A stretch of 64,000 nt of DNA. It comes from Anabaena catenula FACHB-362 (GTDB lineage: Bacteria; Cyanobacteriota; Cyanobacteriia; Cyanobacteriales; Nostocaceae). Below the pieces are notes generated by a model that saw only the letters and a program-made list of their open reading frames with translations, did not search any database and was not told where the DNA came from. The position numbers and the translations under genes are program-made. The DNA is taken from contig NZ_JACJTQ010000026.1 of the NCBI RefSeq assembly GCF_014698735.1, positions 20,082-84,081 of the forward strand, given 5' to 3'. Below are positions 8,843 through 17,573 of the stretch, one piece after another. How positions within the stretch are numbered: position 1 is the first letter of the stretch; each line of letters begins with the position of its first letter.

Positions 8843-8884
8843 TAGAATTCACAACTAAACTAGTTTGTGTAGTCGTGAATTCTA
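8843..8884. promoter_or_regulatory. Nested inverted repeat upstream of hemN
   Basis: Perfect 10-bp arms TAGAATTCAC and GTGAATTCTA are 22 bases apart. Inside them sits a second perfect palindrome, AAACTAGTTT (8857-8866). The structure lies 230 bases before hemN. It may be an operator pair or a second terminator. The rest of the ho-hemN gap (8885-9114) holds a fragment reading GTAAGTCCTA (a common cyanobacterial repeat end) and the hemN ribosome-binding site. Confidence 0.4.
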
Positions 8885-9114
8885 TTTACTACAACTGGTT
8901 TATAGTATTTTTGATCAAAACCGGGTTTCTTAACGTAAGTCCTAGCTAGTTCGTTTCAGTCTTCTAAACTGAAGCATACAAATATATTGGCAATTAGTAA
9001 TCAAAAAAATTGTCAATCTTACAACACCAAATTGGGAAAAATAACCGTGAGTATTCCCAATTCAAAATTGCTATGACCACTAGGAACTAAACTTAAAGAT
9101 ACTCGGAGGTTTTG

Positions 9115-10497
9115 ATGGTCTTTCTATTACCTGGTGTAAAATTTGATCTGGATCTGATTAAGAAGTATGATACTCGCGCACCCAGATACACTAGCTACCC
9201 ACCCGCTACAGAATTAAGTGAGACATTCACTACTAAGGATTTTCAAGCTGCAATTACTGCTTCTAATCAACGACAAACACCCCTATCTTTGTATTTCCAC
9301 ATTCCCTTTTGTCAGAGTGCTTGCTATTTTTGTGGCTGTAATACGGTGATTTCTAGTAATAAGAATATTGCCAAACCCTACCTAGAACATTTGGTGCAAG
9401 AAATCCAAAACACCACAGCTTTGATTGACACAAGTAGGAAAGTGCTTCAGGTTCATTGGGGTGGTGGTACACCTAATTATTTGGAACTTCACCAAGTTGA
9501 ATTTTTGTGGAACAAGATTAATCATTATTTCAACATTGATTCGCAAGCTGAAGTCTCAATTGAAATTAACCCGCGCTATGTGACTAGAGAGTACATCCAG
9601 TTTCTGAAAGATATTGGCTTTAATCGCATTAGTTTTGGTATCCAGGATTTTAACCCACAAGTGCAAGTAGCGGTGAACCGTATTCAACCAGAAGCAATGC
9701 TGTTTGATGCAATGGGTTGGATTAAAGAAGCTAAATTTGATAGTGTGAATGTGGATTTAATTTATGGTTTACCCTACCAAAATCTTCAGACTTTTCGGGA
9801 AACTATACACAAGACCATTGCTTTAGATCCTGATAGAATTGTGGTGTTTAATTTTGCTTATGTACCGTGGATGAAACCTGTGCAGAAAAGGATTCCCCAA
9901 GATGCATTACCCGCAGCACAGGAAAAGTTAGATATGCTGAAAATGACTATCGAGGAGTTAACAAGTAACGAATATCTGTTTATTGGGATGGATCATTTTG
10001 CGAAAACTAATGACGAATTAGCGATCGCTCAACGTCATGGTACTCTAAAACGTAACTTCCAAGGTTACACTACTCACGCGGAAACGGAACTTTTTGGTTT
10101 TGGTTCCACATCGATTAGTATGCTAGAAGATGCTTATGCTCAAAATCACAAAGGATTGAAGGACTATTACCAAGCCGTTACAGCAGGTATAATCCCTACT
10201 AGTAAAGGTGTCAAACTAAGCCAGAATGATATCATCAGACGGGATGTCATTATGTCTATCATGTCTCACTTTCAGCTACATAAGTCAGACATTGAAGCCA
10301 AATACCACATCAGTTTTGATCAGTATTTCTCTCCCGAATTAGAGGAGTTAAAACCCTTAGAAGCTGATGGATTAGTCAATTTATTAGCTGATGAAATCCA
10401 AATTACCGATACTGGTAGATTATTGGTAAGAAATATTGCTGTCATCTTCGATACTCATACAAGAACCAGAGAGACAAAATTCTCTCGCGCAATTTAA
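9115..10497 (+). CDS. hemN: Oxygen-independent coproporphyrinogen III oxidase
   Basis: This radical-SAM enzyme converts coproporphyrinogen III to protoporphyrinogen IX without O2. The [4Fe-4S] motif CxxxCxxC is in FCQSACYFCGCN and is followed by the SAM-binding GGGTP. The N-terminal YDTRAPRYTSYP is typical of true HemN rather than HemW-like proteins, and the length (460 residues) fits. The start is the ATG at 9115, four bases after GGAGGT; the TTG at 9112 is too close. Its neighbours are ho and acsF. An O2-independent enzyme beside O2-using acsF and ho supports a cluster used under low oxygen. Confidence 0.95.
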   Translation: MVFLLPGVKFDLDLIKKYDTRAPRYTSYPPATELSETFTTKDFQAAITASNQRQTPLSLYFHIPFCQSACYFCGCNTVISSNKNIAKPYLEHLVQEIQNTTALIDTSRKVLQVHWGGGTPNYLELHQVEFLWNKINHYFNIDSQAEVSIEINPRYVTREYIQFLKDIGFNRISFGIQDFNPQVQVAVNRIQPEAMLFDAMGWIKEAKFDSVNVDLIYGLPYQNLQTFRETIHKTIALDPDRIVVFNFAYVPWMKPVQKRIPQDALPAAQEKLDMLKMTIEELTSNEYLFIGMDHFAKTNDELAIAQRHGTLKRNFQGYTTHAETELFGFGSTSISMLEDAYAQNHKGLKDYYQAVTAGIIPTSKGVKLSQNDIIRRDVIMSIMSHFQLHKSDIEAKYHISFDQYFSPELEELKPLEADGLVNLLADEIQITDTGRLLVRNIAVIFDTHTRTRETKFSRAI

Positions 10498-10929
10498 GTA
10501 TGGGTAATTGGTAATTGGTAATTGGTAATTGGTAATGGAGTAAGTAGAAATTTATTGGTTTTGACTTCTGAATTTTCACTTTATTATTACCTTTACCTGT
10601 TACCAGTCCCGAATATGACACAACCTATTTTTATGCATCATCCAAAAGTAATATTACGACGCTTAAATATGGGTACAGCAGCTTTTAGCGGTTAGTAATA
10701 AACCTATTTTTTTCCTGGGCTTTGTCAAGAAGTATCTTACTTTATTCACCTGCAATCTGCTGCACTATAGTAGCACAATTGAAAATACAAGAAATACAAA
10801 AAAATAAGTTTATTTTTAATAAGTCTACCTTTTGATTTTTACATTTATCTCATTTGGTAGAAAGAAAGGTAATTAATAATTGATAAGTTTAATACTGGAT
10901 GAGTGAGATTTTTAAGGAAAGAAAAAATA
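10498..10929. other. Intergenic region with STRR
   Basis: The region starts with the heptamer array at 10503-10530. A 26-codon open frame (10615-10695, ATG to TAG) has no ribosome-binding site and no known relatives, so it is not called. The rest is AT-rich, with the probable promoter of the next gene. Confidence 0.45.
10503..10530. repeat. Heptanucleotide tandem repeat (STRR), GGTAATT x4
   Basis: Four perfect GGTAATT copies, then GGTAATG, begin six bases after the hemN stop codon. The same heptamer appears at 24897-24930 and, as its complement, inside the gene at 59571. Confidence 0.85.
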
Positions 10930-11202
10930 ATGAATATAATTGCTTGGATAGTTCTAGGACTATTAGCTGGCGCTCTTGCTAAAGCTGTTTATCCTGGTTA
11001 TCAAGGTGGCGGAATTCTCTCAACCATAATTTTAGGTATTGTTGGCTCTTTTATTGGTGGGACTTTGTTCACACTAATCCAAACAGGAACCCTGCAATTG
11101 ACATCTACTAGTTTAAGTATTCCTGGACTTTTTGTAGGAATGATTGGGGCAATAATTGCGATTTATCTATGGGGATTATTTAAAAGTAGTAGTAGAGCTT
11201 AA
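10930..11202 (+). CDS. GlsB/YeaQ/YmgE-family small membrane protein
   Basis: This 90-residue, almost wholly hydrophobic protein has three predicted membrane helices and glycine-rich turns (LGLLAGALAKAVYPG, GIVGSFIGG, GMIGAIIAIYLWGL). It fits the 'transglycosylase-associated' GlsB/YeaQ/YmgE group, small stress-induced membrane proteins with no established enzymatic activity. The ATG at 10930 is chosen because AAGGAAAG lies just upstream; the longer frame from 10903 adds only a charged leader. It lies 61 bases before a manganese catalase on the same strand, so a shared stress response is plausible. Confidence 0.85.
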   Translation: MNIIAWIVLGLLAGALAKAVYPGYQGGGILSTIILGIVGSFIGGTLFTLIQTGTLQLTSTSLSIPGLFVGMIGAIIAIYLWGLFKSSSRA

Positions 11203-11263
11203 ATTTGGATTTTACGTTGTTTTGGATTTGATGTAAATTCGCTGTAAATTTTGAATTAGTTGT

Positions 11264-11956
11264 ATGTTTTTCCACAAAAAAGAACCTATTCATGCAGTCA
11301 AAGTTGATGAAGCTAACCCCCGTTTTGCACAATTACTTCTAGAACAATTCGGAGGAGCAACAGGGGAACTTTCAGCAGCTTTGCAATATTGGGTACAATC
11401 TTTTCATGTAGAAAATCCTGGTATCCGCGATATGCTCCAAGATATTGCAATTGAAGAGTTTGGGCATTTAGAGATGGTGGGTAAACTCATCGAATCTCAT
11501 ACCAAAAATTCCGATCAAACAGAAGCTTACAAAAGTACTCTTTTTGCGATCCGAGGAGTTGGTCCCCATTTTCTTGATAGTCAAGGTAATGCTTGGAGTG
11601 CAAAATACTTGAATGAAGGCGGCGATGTTGTGCGTGATTTACGTGCTAATATTGCGGCGGAGGCAGGCGCTCGTCAAACCTATGAAGCGTTAATTAAGCT
11701 GGCAACAGATGAGGGAACTAAAAACACTTTAGTGCATCTATTAACGCGAGAAATTTCTCATACCCAGATGTTTATGAAGGCTTTGGAGTCTTTGGGTAAG
11801 TTGACTGATCCTCTTTTTGGGAATATTCAACCTGATGAAAGCGTTTCTCTCTACTACAACTTATCGACAAATGGCAACGAGCAAAATGAGCGCGGTCCTT
11901 GGAATTCTGAACCAACATTTCAATACATCGCTAATCCCCTAGAAACTCATTCTTAA
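11264..11956 (+). CDS. Manganese (non-heme) catalase
   Basis: This dimanganese enzyme breaks H2O2 into water and O2. The four-helix ferritin-like core carries the expected Mn ligands: Glu in GATGELSAALQYW, Glu/His in IAIEEFGHLEMVG, Glu in AAEAGARQTYE and Glu/His in LTREISHTQMF. The 230-residue length is that of the shorter cyanobacterial KatA/KatB-like proteins. Heterocystous cyanobacteria usually carry two such catalases, and I cannot say which this is. It follows the GlsB-type gene on the same strand and is followed by a hairpin terminator at 11998. Confidence 0.93.
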   Translation: MFFHKKEPIHAVKVDEANPRFAQLLLEQFGGATGELSAALQYWVQSFHVENPGIRDMLQDIAIEEFGHLEMVGKLIESHTKNSDQTEAYKSTLFAIRGVGPHFLDSQGNAWSAKYLNEGGDVVRDLRANIAAEAGARQTYEALIKLATDEGTKNTLVHLLTREISHTQMFMKALESLGKLTDPLFGNIQPDESVSLYYNLSTNGNEQNERGPWNSEPTFQYIANPLETHS

Positions 11957-11997
11957 TGATTGATGGATTTTAATTGGCTACAATTTTGCATTAAATA

Positions 11998-12021
11998 GGG
12001 TGGGCTTTTAGTTGTCCACCC
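11998..12021 (+). terminator. Hairpin terminator after Mn catalase
   Basis: GGGTGGGC and GTCCACCC pair around TTTTAGTT, 42 bases after the catalase stop. The T-run is poor because a dispersed repeat abuts it. Confidence 0.45.
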
Positions 12022-12075
12022 TTCCAGCGCCACTTGCTAAAAGTCGGTAAATCCGCCCCAGGCAGTGGCTCTACC
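12022..12075. repeat. Small dispersed repeat (GCCACTTGCT...AAGTCGG...AGTGGCTC type)
   Basis: A 54-base G/C-rich segment with imperfect inverted ends (GCCACTTGC and GGCAGTGGC). The same core, with TAAGTCGG and CCGCCC in the middle, recurs at 34608-34652 nested inside another repeat. It resembles the very small mobile repeats described in Nostoc genomes. Confidence 0.6.
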
Positions 12076-12129
12076 ATCAGAGTTTTAATGATAGATAATA
12101 TGCAAGTTAGATTTCCATCAGTCAATAAT

Positions 12130-13242
<1,113 letters not shown>

Positions 13243-13404
13243 TTAGTTCTCCTGATATTGACTTTTAATGAGTTTATCTCAGCAAATGGATACATAAATT
13301 TATGATTTTGCTGTCTTTTATATGATATGCATAAAGATTTTTTTAGTAACCACTTGCCAAACGACTTTTTGATATAGTACATTTGTACGATTACAAGAGA
13401 AATC

Positions 13405-13434
13405 CCCCACCTCACAAGTGGGGCTTTATTTTTT
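13405..13434 (+). terminator. Strong intrinsic terminator between divergent genes
   Basis: CCCCAC and GTGGGG form a 6-bp G/C stem around CTCACAA, followed by CTTTATTTTTTC. It reads on the plus strand, yet the upstream flank (13240-13400) is the frmA promoter side with no plus-strand gene. It may end a small RNA or act as an attenuator for the gene starting at 13600. The 360-base gap holds nothing else that I can call. Confidence 0.55.
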
Positions 13435-13599
13435 CTTTCGTTGTTTATACATTGCTCAAACTCAAGAACTCCCAGAGTTTGTTAAAATCGCATTCACTGG
13501 TTTAGAGTGGTAAAAGGCGGCAGCATCTGTCTTTGTCTGGGCCGCAACCACTGTCTAATTTATCCACTTCTGCGATTATTTAAGTCTGTACAAAAGCCT

Positions 13600-14883
13600 A
13601 TGAAACCTGCCCTTACTAAAATTGGCTCTCAAATGTCTAACTTAACTGGTGTGAGAGCGATTATGAAAGATATTAACGAAACCCTCAGAGCTAGTAAGGG
13701 ACAGGAATTATATAATTTGAGTGCGGGAAACCCGTTGATTTTACCAGAGGTAGAACAGTTATGGCGGGACTGCACAGCAGATTTATTAGCTAGTTCTGAA
13801 TATGGTGAAGTTGTATGTCGTTATGGTTCTAGTCAAGGCTACTCACCATTAATTGACGCAATTGTCAAGGATTTTAACCAGCGTTATGGGTTAAGTTTAA
13901 CTGAGCGTAACATTTTAATCACTGCGGGTAGTCAAACTATCTATTTTTACGCGGCTAATGCTTTTGGTGGATATACGATTGATGGCGGTTTAAAAGAGAT
14001 TGTGCTGCCATTAAGTCCAGATTATACTGGCTATGGTGGTGTTTGTTTATTCCCAGAAGCTTTGGTTGCCTATAAACCCACTCTAGATATTGATACAGCC
14101 GCCCACAGATTTAAATATCGTCCTGATTTTAACCAACTTTCGATTACAGAAAATACTGGTTGTGTGATTTTCTCTCGTCCTTGCAATCCTACGGGTAACG
14201 TTTTAACTAATGATGAAGTTCATAAAATTGCGGCTTTAGCTGCACCTTATGATGTCCCTGTGTTCATTGATTCAGCTTATGCACCTCCTTTCCCGGCGTT
14301 GAACTTCACAGAAATGACTCCGGTATTTGGGGAAAATATCCTGCACTGTATGAGTTTATCAAAAGCCGGATTGCCAGGAGAAAGAATTGGGGTAGCAATT
14401 GGTGATGAAAAGCTAATTCAGGTTTTGGAATGTTTCCAAACCAATGTGGGAATTCATTCTTCTCGATATGGTCAAGCGATCGCTGCTCGTGCGATAGAAT
14501 CAGGTACATTAGCGAATATTGCTGAAAATGTAATTCGTCCTTTCTACCAGAAAAAGTTTGATGTGTTAGAAAGCACTTTAGAAGCAGCAATGCCCAAAAA
14601 TTTACCTTGGTTTTTACATCGTGGTGAAGGAGCGATTTTTGGTTGGTTATGGTTGCAAGATTTACCCATGACTGACTGGGAATTTTACCAGGAATTAAAG
14701 AAAGTGGGTGTCATTGTTGTCCCTGGTAGTAGTTTCTTCCCTGGTTTAAAAGAGGAGTGGGAACACAAACACCAATGTCTGCGAATTAGTTTAACTGGTA
14801 GTGATGAGGAAATTACTATCGGTATGCAGCGTTTAGCTAAGGTTGCTGAACGAGTTTATCAAGTTGCGCCTGTGAGTGTGTAA
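13600..14883 (+). CDS. avtA: Valine-pyruvate-type aminotransferase (AvtA-like)
   Basis: This is a PLP-dependent class I/II aminotransferase of 427 residues. The Schiff-base lysine is Lys255 in SLSKAGLPGERIG, and the substrate/PLP motifs LSAGNPLILPEVE, ITAGSQTIYFYAA and RPCNPTGN are present. The pattern matches the valine-pyruvate transaminase group, which exchanges amino groups between valine or related amino acids and pyruvate/alanine. Substrate range is not certain from sequence. The frame stays open to 13507, but the ATG at 13600 is where similarity begins. It ends five bases before rimM, so the two are probably co-transcribed. Confidence 0.85.
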   Translation: MKPALTKIGSQMSNLTGVRAIMKDINETLRASKGQELYNLSAGNPLILPEVEQLWRDCTADLLASSEYGEVVCRYGSSQGYSPLIDAIVKDFNQRYGLSLTERNILITAGSQTIYFYAANAFGGYTIDGGLKEIVLPLSPDYTGYGGVCLFPEALVAYKPTLDIDTAAHRFKYRPDFNQLSITENTGCVIFSRPCNPTGNVLTNDEVHKIAALAAPYDVPVFIDSAYAPPFPALNFTEMTPVFGENILHCMSLSKAGLPGERIGVAIGDEKLIQVLECFQTNVGIHSSRYGQAIAARAIESGTLANIAENVIRPFYQKKFDVLESTLEAAMPKNLPWFLHRGEGAIFGWLWLQDLPMTDWEFYQELKKVGVIVVPGSSFFPGLKEEWEHKHQCLRISLTGSDEEITIGMQRLAKVAERVYQVAPVSV

Positions 14884-14888
14884 GAGAA

Positions 14889-15578
14889 ATGAACCGCGAA
14901 GACGCAAAGAACGCGAAGAAGAAGAAGCAAGGGAAGGCTGTAGGGGCGGGGTCTCCCCGCCCTCCTAAACCTAAAACTCCTAAGCCTCAGTCCCCAGTTC
15001 CCAATCTTGATGATTGGTTGGAAATTGGTAAAATTGTTTCACCTCAAGGTTTAGCTGGGGAGTTGCGGGTTTATCCTAATACTGACTTTCCCGAACGCTT
15101 TGAGGAACCGGGAACACGCTGGTTATTACGTCCAGGGGAAACAGAACTTCAACAGGTAGAGTTATTAGATGGGCGGTATATTGAGAATAAGAATCTTTAT
15201 GTGATTAAATTGGAGGGAGTAAGCGATCGCCATCAAGCTGAAAATATGCGTGATTGTCGATTTTTTGTCCCAATTAGCGATCGCCCAGAATTAGACGAAG
15301 GGGAATATCATGTTTTAGACTTGATAGGATTGCAAGTCTTCATGCAAGAATCTGGGGAATTTGTAGGAACAGTGGTGGATATATTACCTTCAGGTCATGA
15401 TTTATTAGAAGTACAATTAGATCCAGCTTTTGCAACTAATAAAGAAGAACCAGCAACGGAAAAAGAACGAAAAAATGTTTTAATTCCTTTTGTTATGGAA
15501 ATTGTTCCTGTTGTAGATTTAGAAACCCGTCGAGTTGAAATTACTCCTCCCCCCGGTTTGTTGTCAATTAATGATTAG
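14889..15578 (+). CDS. rimM: Ribosome maturation factor RimM, with a repeat-derived N-terminal extension
   Basis: RimM assists assembly of the 30S head by binding S19. The conserved part starts at DDWLEIGKIVSPQGLAGELR and includes the PRC-barrel half (YHVLDLIGLQVF, VVDILPSGHDLLEV, IPFVMEIVPVVD). About 40 residues before it are unusual: NREDAKNAKKKK, then a Gly/Pro/Lys-rich stretch. The DNA here matches short dispersed repeats (CGCGAAGACGCAAAGAACGC and GGCGGGGTCTCCCCGCC). The ATG at 14889 lies five bases after the avtA stop. Translation could instead start later at a non-ATG codon such as the TTG of the WLEIG motif. Function is secure; the start is not. Confidence 0.9.
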   Translation: MNREDAKNAKKKKQGKAVGAGSPRPPKPKTPKPQSPVPNLDDWLEIGKIVSPQGLAGELRVYPNTDFPERFEEPGTRWLLRPGETELQQVELLDGRYIENKNLYVIKLEGVSDRHQAENMRDCRFFVPISDRPELDEGEYHVLDLIGLQVFMQESGEFVGTVVDILPSGHDLLEVQLDPAFATNKEEPATEKERKNVLIPFVMEIVPVVDLETRRVEITPPPGLLSIND

Positions 15579-15589
15579 TTTTTAATAAT

Positions 15590-15622
15590 TGTAGGTTGGG
15601 TTGACGCAAGGAAACCCAACAT
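15590..15622. repeat. Dispersed repeat, TGTAGGTTGGGTT / AAACCCAAC type
   Basis: TGTAGGTTGGGTTGACGCAA is followed by a GAAACCCAAC arm, forming a hairpin. Relatives lie at 19527-19553, 22866-22945 and 30227-30313. Confidence 0.7.
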
Positions 15623-15682
15623 GATCGAGACTTTATTGAGTTGCACTATCGCTGAACAAAACCTACCAATAGAGTGAAATTG

Positions 15683-15715
15683 AGATCCCCGACTTCTTTA
15701 ACAAATTGGGGATTT
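15683..15715. repeat. Palindromic repeat, GATCCCCGACTTCTTT type, near the Uma2 gene 3' end
   Basis: Arms GATCCCCGA and TTGGGGATT flank an AT-rich centre, ten bases past the stop of the minus-strand gene. It may double as its terminator. Relatives lie at 16645-16677, 45407-45478 and 46100-46125. Confidence 0.6.
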
Positions 15716-15724
15716 GCATACTAA

Positions 15725-16576
15725 CTATAAATCATCATCTAATTCATCAGGATTAATGCCTAACTGACGCAACCTTTCTGCTAATTGTTCAGATTTTCTT
15801 TTTGCTTCAGTCGCTTCTTGTTTAGCTTCTTTAGCATTTTCCTCAGCAAGAATAGCTCTTTCTGTCGCAGCAGCAGCTTGTTCTGTAGCAGCAACAGCTT
15901 CCTCTGTAGGTTCAGGAATTAATTCTCCTTCGAGTGTAAACCACCTTAACCACAACTTAGAAATCCCTCGAAATGAACCTTCCCATAATCCTAAACTTAA
16001 CCCTAATTCTGGCATTGGTAAACGCCCTTCAGTCAAATTCATCGGTTCATAATGACCACCGACTAAATTAAATGGGCGGAGTTCATTAGTATAACGACTA
16101 AAAACAATATAATAAGGAATCCGCAAAATGCGCTCATAAACTTCCCATTTTGTCGGAGGTTTATCTTTTTGACTTTCCTTATTACCTAAATCTTCATCTT
16201 CTGTACCAGGAGATAATAATTCTACCACCACAAAAGGATTTACTGTTTCTTGCCAAGTAACGTAACTTAAACGTAAATCTTGACCTTTATATAACCTGGA
16301 AACTCCAACAACACCGAACCAATCTGGACGTTTATACCATAAAGGATGTTCAAGATCATAATAAAGATTAAGATCCGCAGCACTATAAACAAGTTCTGGA
16401 CTCCAGTTTATAGGTTGAAAGGTTAGGTATAAAAGTAAAGGTTGTAAAAAATGAAATTCGTCTGGCAAACCGGGTTCCTCTGGGTTTTCACTAGGTAAAT
16501 CATACATTGTCGGTAGGTTTTCCCAAGGGGGAAGGGGAGGATCTGATTGAGAAATCAGGAGAGGGGAGAAAGTCAT
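15725..16576 (-). CDS. Uma2-family (DUF820) restriction-endonuclease-like protein
   Basis: This 283-residue protein matches the large cyanobacterial Uma2/DUF820 group with a PD-(D/E)xK nuclease fold. The core includes YKRPDWFGVVGV (active-site Asp) and PFVVVELLSPGTEDEDLG (Glu) followed by a Lys-containing segment, and YERILRIPYYIVFSRY. A helical tail (about 215-283) is rich in Ala/Glu/Lys repeats (ATEQAAAATERA) and probably forms a coiled coil. An internal Met at residue 24 is a possible shorter start. The biological role of the family is unknown; it is highly duplicated in cyanobacteria. A palindromic repeat lies just beyond the stop. Confidence 0.85.
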   Translation of the reverse strand: MTFSPLLISQSDPPLPPWENLPTMYDLPSENPEEPGLPDEFHFLQPLLLYLTFQPINWSPELVYSAADLNLYYDLEHPLWYKRPDWFGVVGVSRLYKGQDLRLSYVTWQETVNPFVVVELLSPGTEDEDLGNKESQKDKPPTKWEVYERILRIPYYIVFSRYTNELRPFNLVGGHYEPMNLTEGRLPMPELGLSLGLWEGSFRGISKLWLRWFTLEGELIPEPTEEAVAATEQAAAATERAILAEENAKEAKQEATEAKRKSEQLAERLRQLGINPDELDDDL

Positions 16577-16644
16577 AAATAAATTAAATAAATTTCGCTT
16601 CCTTAAATTCTAGTTTAACAAACTCTTATAATACAAGAACAACA

Positions 16645-16677
16645 AGATCCTTGACCTCTTTAAAAAGTCGAGGATCT
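16645..16677. terminator. Palindromic repeat acting as probable terminator of the dienelactone hydrolase gene
   Basis: AGATCCTTGAC...GTCGAGGATCT forms a near-perfect stem with an AT loop, ten bases past the stop of the minus-strand hydrolase gene. It belongs to the GATCCCCGACTT repeat family. Confidence 0.5.
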
Positions 16678-16687
16678 ATGTTTATAA

Positions 16688-17428
16688 TTACCTTTTAAAT
16701 TTCCGTTCCAAGAAAGCGATAATTTCTCCCCAAGCTGAAGTAGCAGCAACAGCATCAAAACGATAACCATCATCTCTCATAAAAGTATGTTCCGCTTCAT
16801 AACAGAAAAGTTGATGAGGTATTTTTGCAGCTTCTAAAGCATTAATTATCGTATGTCGGTCATTTTCTGGAATATGTGGATCTTGAGTTCCGAAAATTAA
16901 CAACATTTCTCCTTTAATTTCCTCAAATCTGTGAATAGTGTCCGCCACACCTTTACCTAATTTACCGCTAGGAATACCAGTAGGATAACAAGAAACACAA
17001 GCTTTAATTTCACTTTCAAAAGCAGCGCGAAAAGCTAAATGTCCACCAATACAAAAACCCAAAGTGCCGATTTTATCAGCAATAACTGAATTATCATTTT
17101 TGAGAAAATCAATTACAGCACGAGTATCAGCATCATATTCAGAAATTAACGTGCGTCGTGCATCATCATTACCGCGCATTCTGCCAAGATCATTAGGTTC
17201 AATCACAGAACCCACAGGTTCAATGCGGTGAAAAATTTCCGGTGCGGCGACAACATAACCAAAACCAGCTAAATAATTAACTAACCGAATTATGGCATCA
17301 CCTAACTGATAAATATCACTGTAAAAAACAATTCCTGGATATTTACCCTCTGGTTTAGGAGATGCAACATAAACCCGCATTAAGCTATCATCTACTCTTA
17401 ATTCAATATTGCGTTTAACGATTTGCAT
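16688..17428 (-). CDS. Dienelactone hydrolase-family protein
   Basis: This is an alpha/beta hydrolase of 246 residues with a Cys nucleophile in the elbow GFCIGGHLAF, an acid in GTQDPHIPE and the catalytic His in YEAEHTFMRDD. That Cys-Asp-His set is the signature of dienelactone hydrolase rather than of serine esterases. The natural substrate in cyanobacteria is not known; carboxymethylenebutenolidase activity is only a family-level guess. It is transcribed towards the Uma2 gene and is divergent from the kinase gene at 17574. Confidence 0.88.
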   Translation of the reverse strand: MQIVKRNIELRVDDSLMRVYVASPKPEGKYPGIVFYSDIYQLGDAIIRLVNYLAGFGYVVAAPEIFHRIEPVGSVIEPNDLGRMRGNDDARRTLISEYDADTRAVIDFLKNDNSVIADKIGTLGFCIGGHLAFRAAFESEIKACVSCYPTGIPSGKLGKGVADTIHRFEEIKGEMLLIFGTQDPHIPENDRHTIINALEAAKIPHQLFCYEAEHTFMRDDGYRFDAVAATSAWGEIIAFLERKFKR

Positions 17429-17573
17429 TTTTCGTTTTTTGGTAATGTGTTAATTTGTAATTCTTCAGATTTAATAATAATCAGTAAATTTTCCCAAAAT
17501 ACCCGATTGTTTAAAGAAGCCAGGGATCTCTGAGTTATGATATACAGAAACAGGGTTATAAAAGCAACATCCT

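Noticed and set aside
10615..10695. 26-codon frame MTQPIFMHHPKVILRRLNMG... after hemN
   Set aside because: No ribosome-binding site and no recognisable relative; it could occur by chance.
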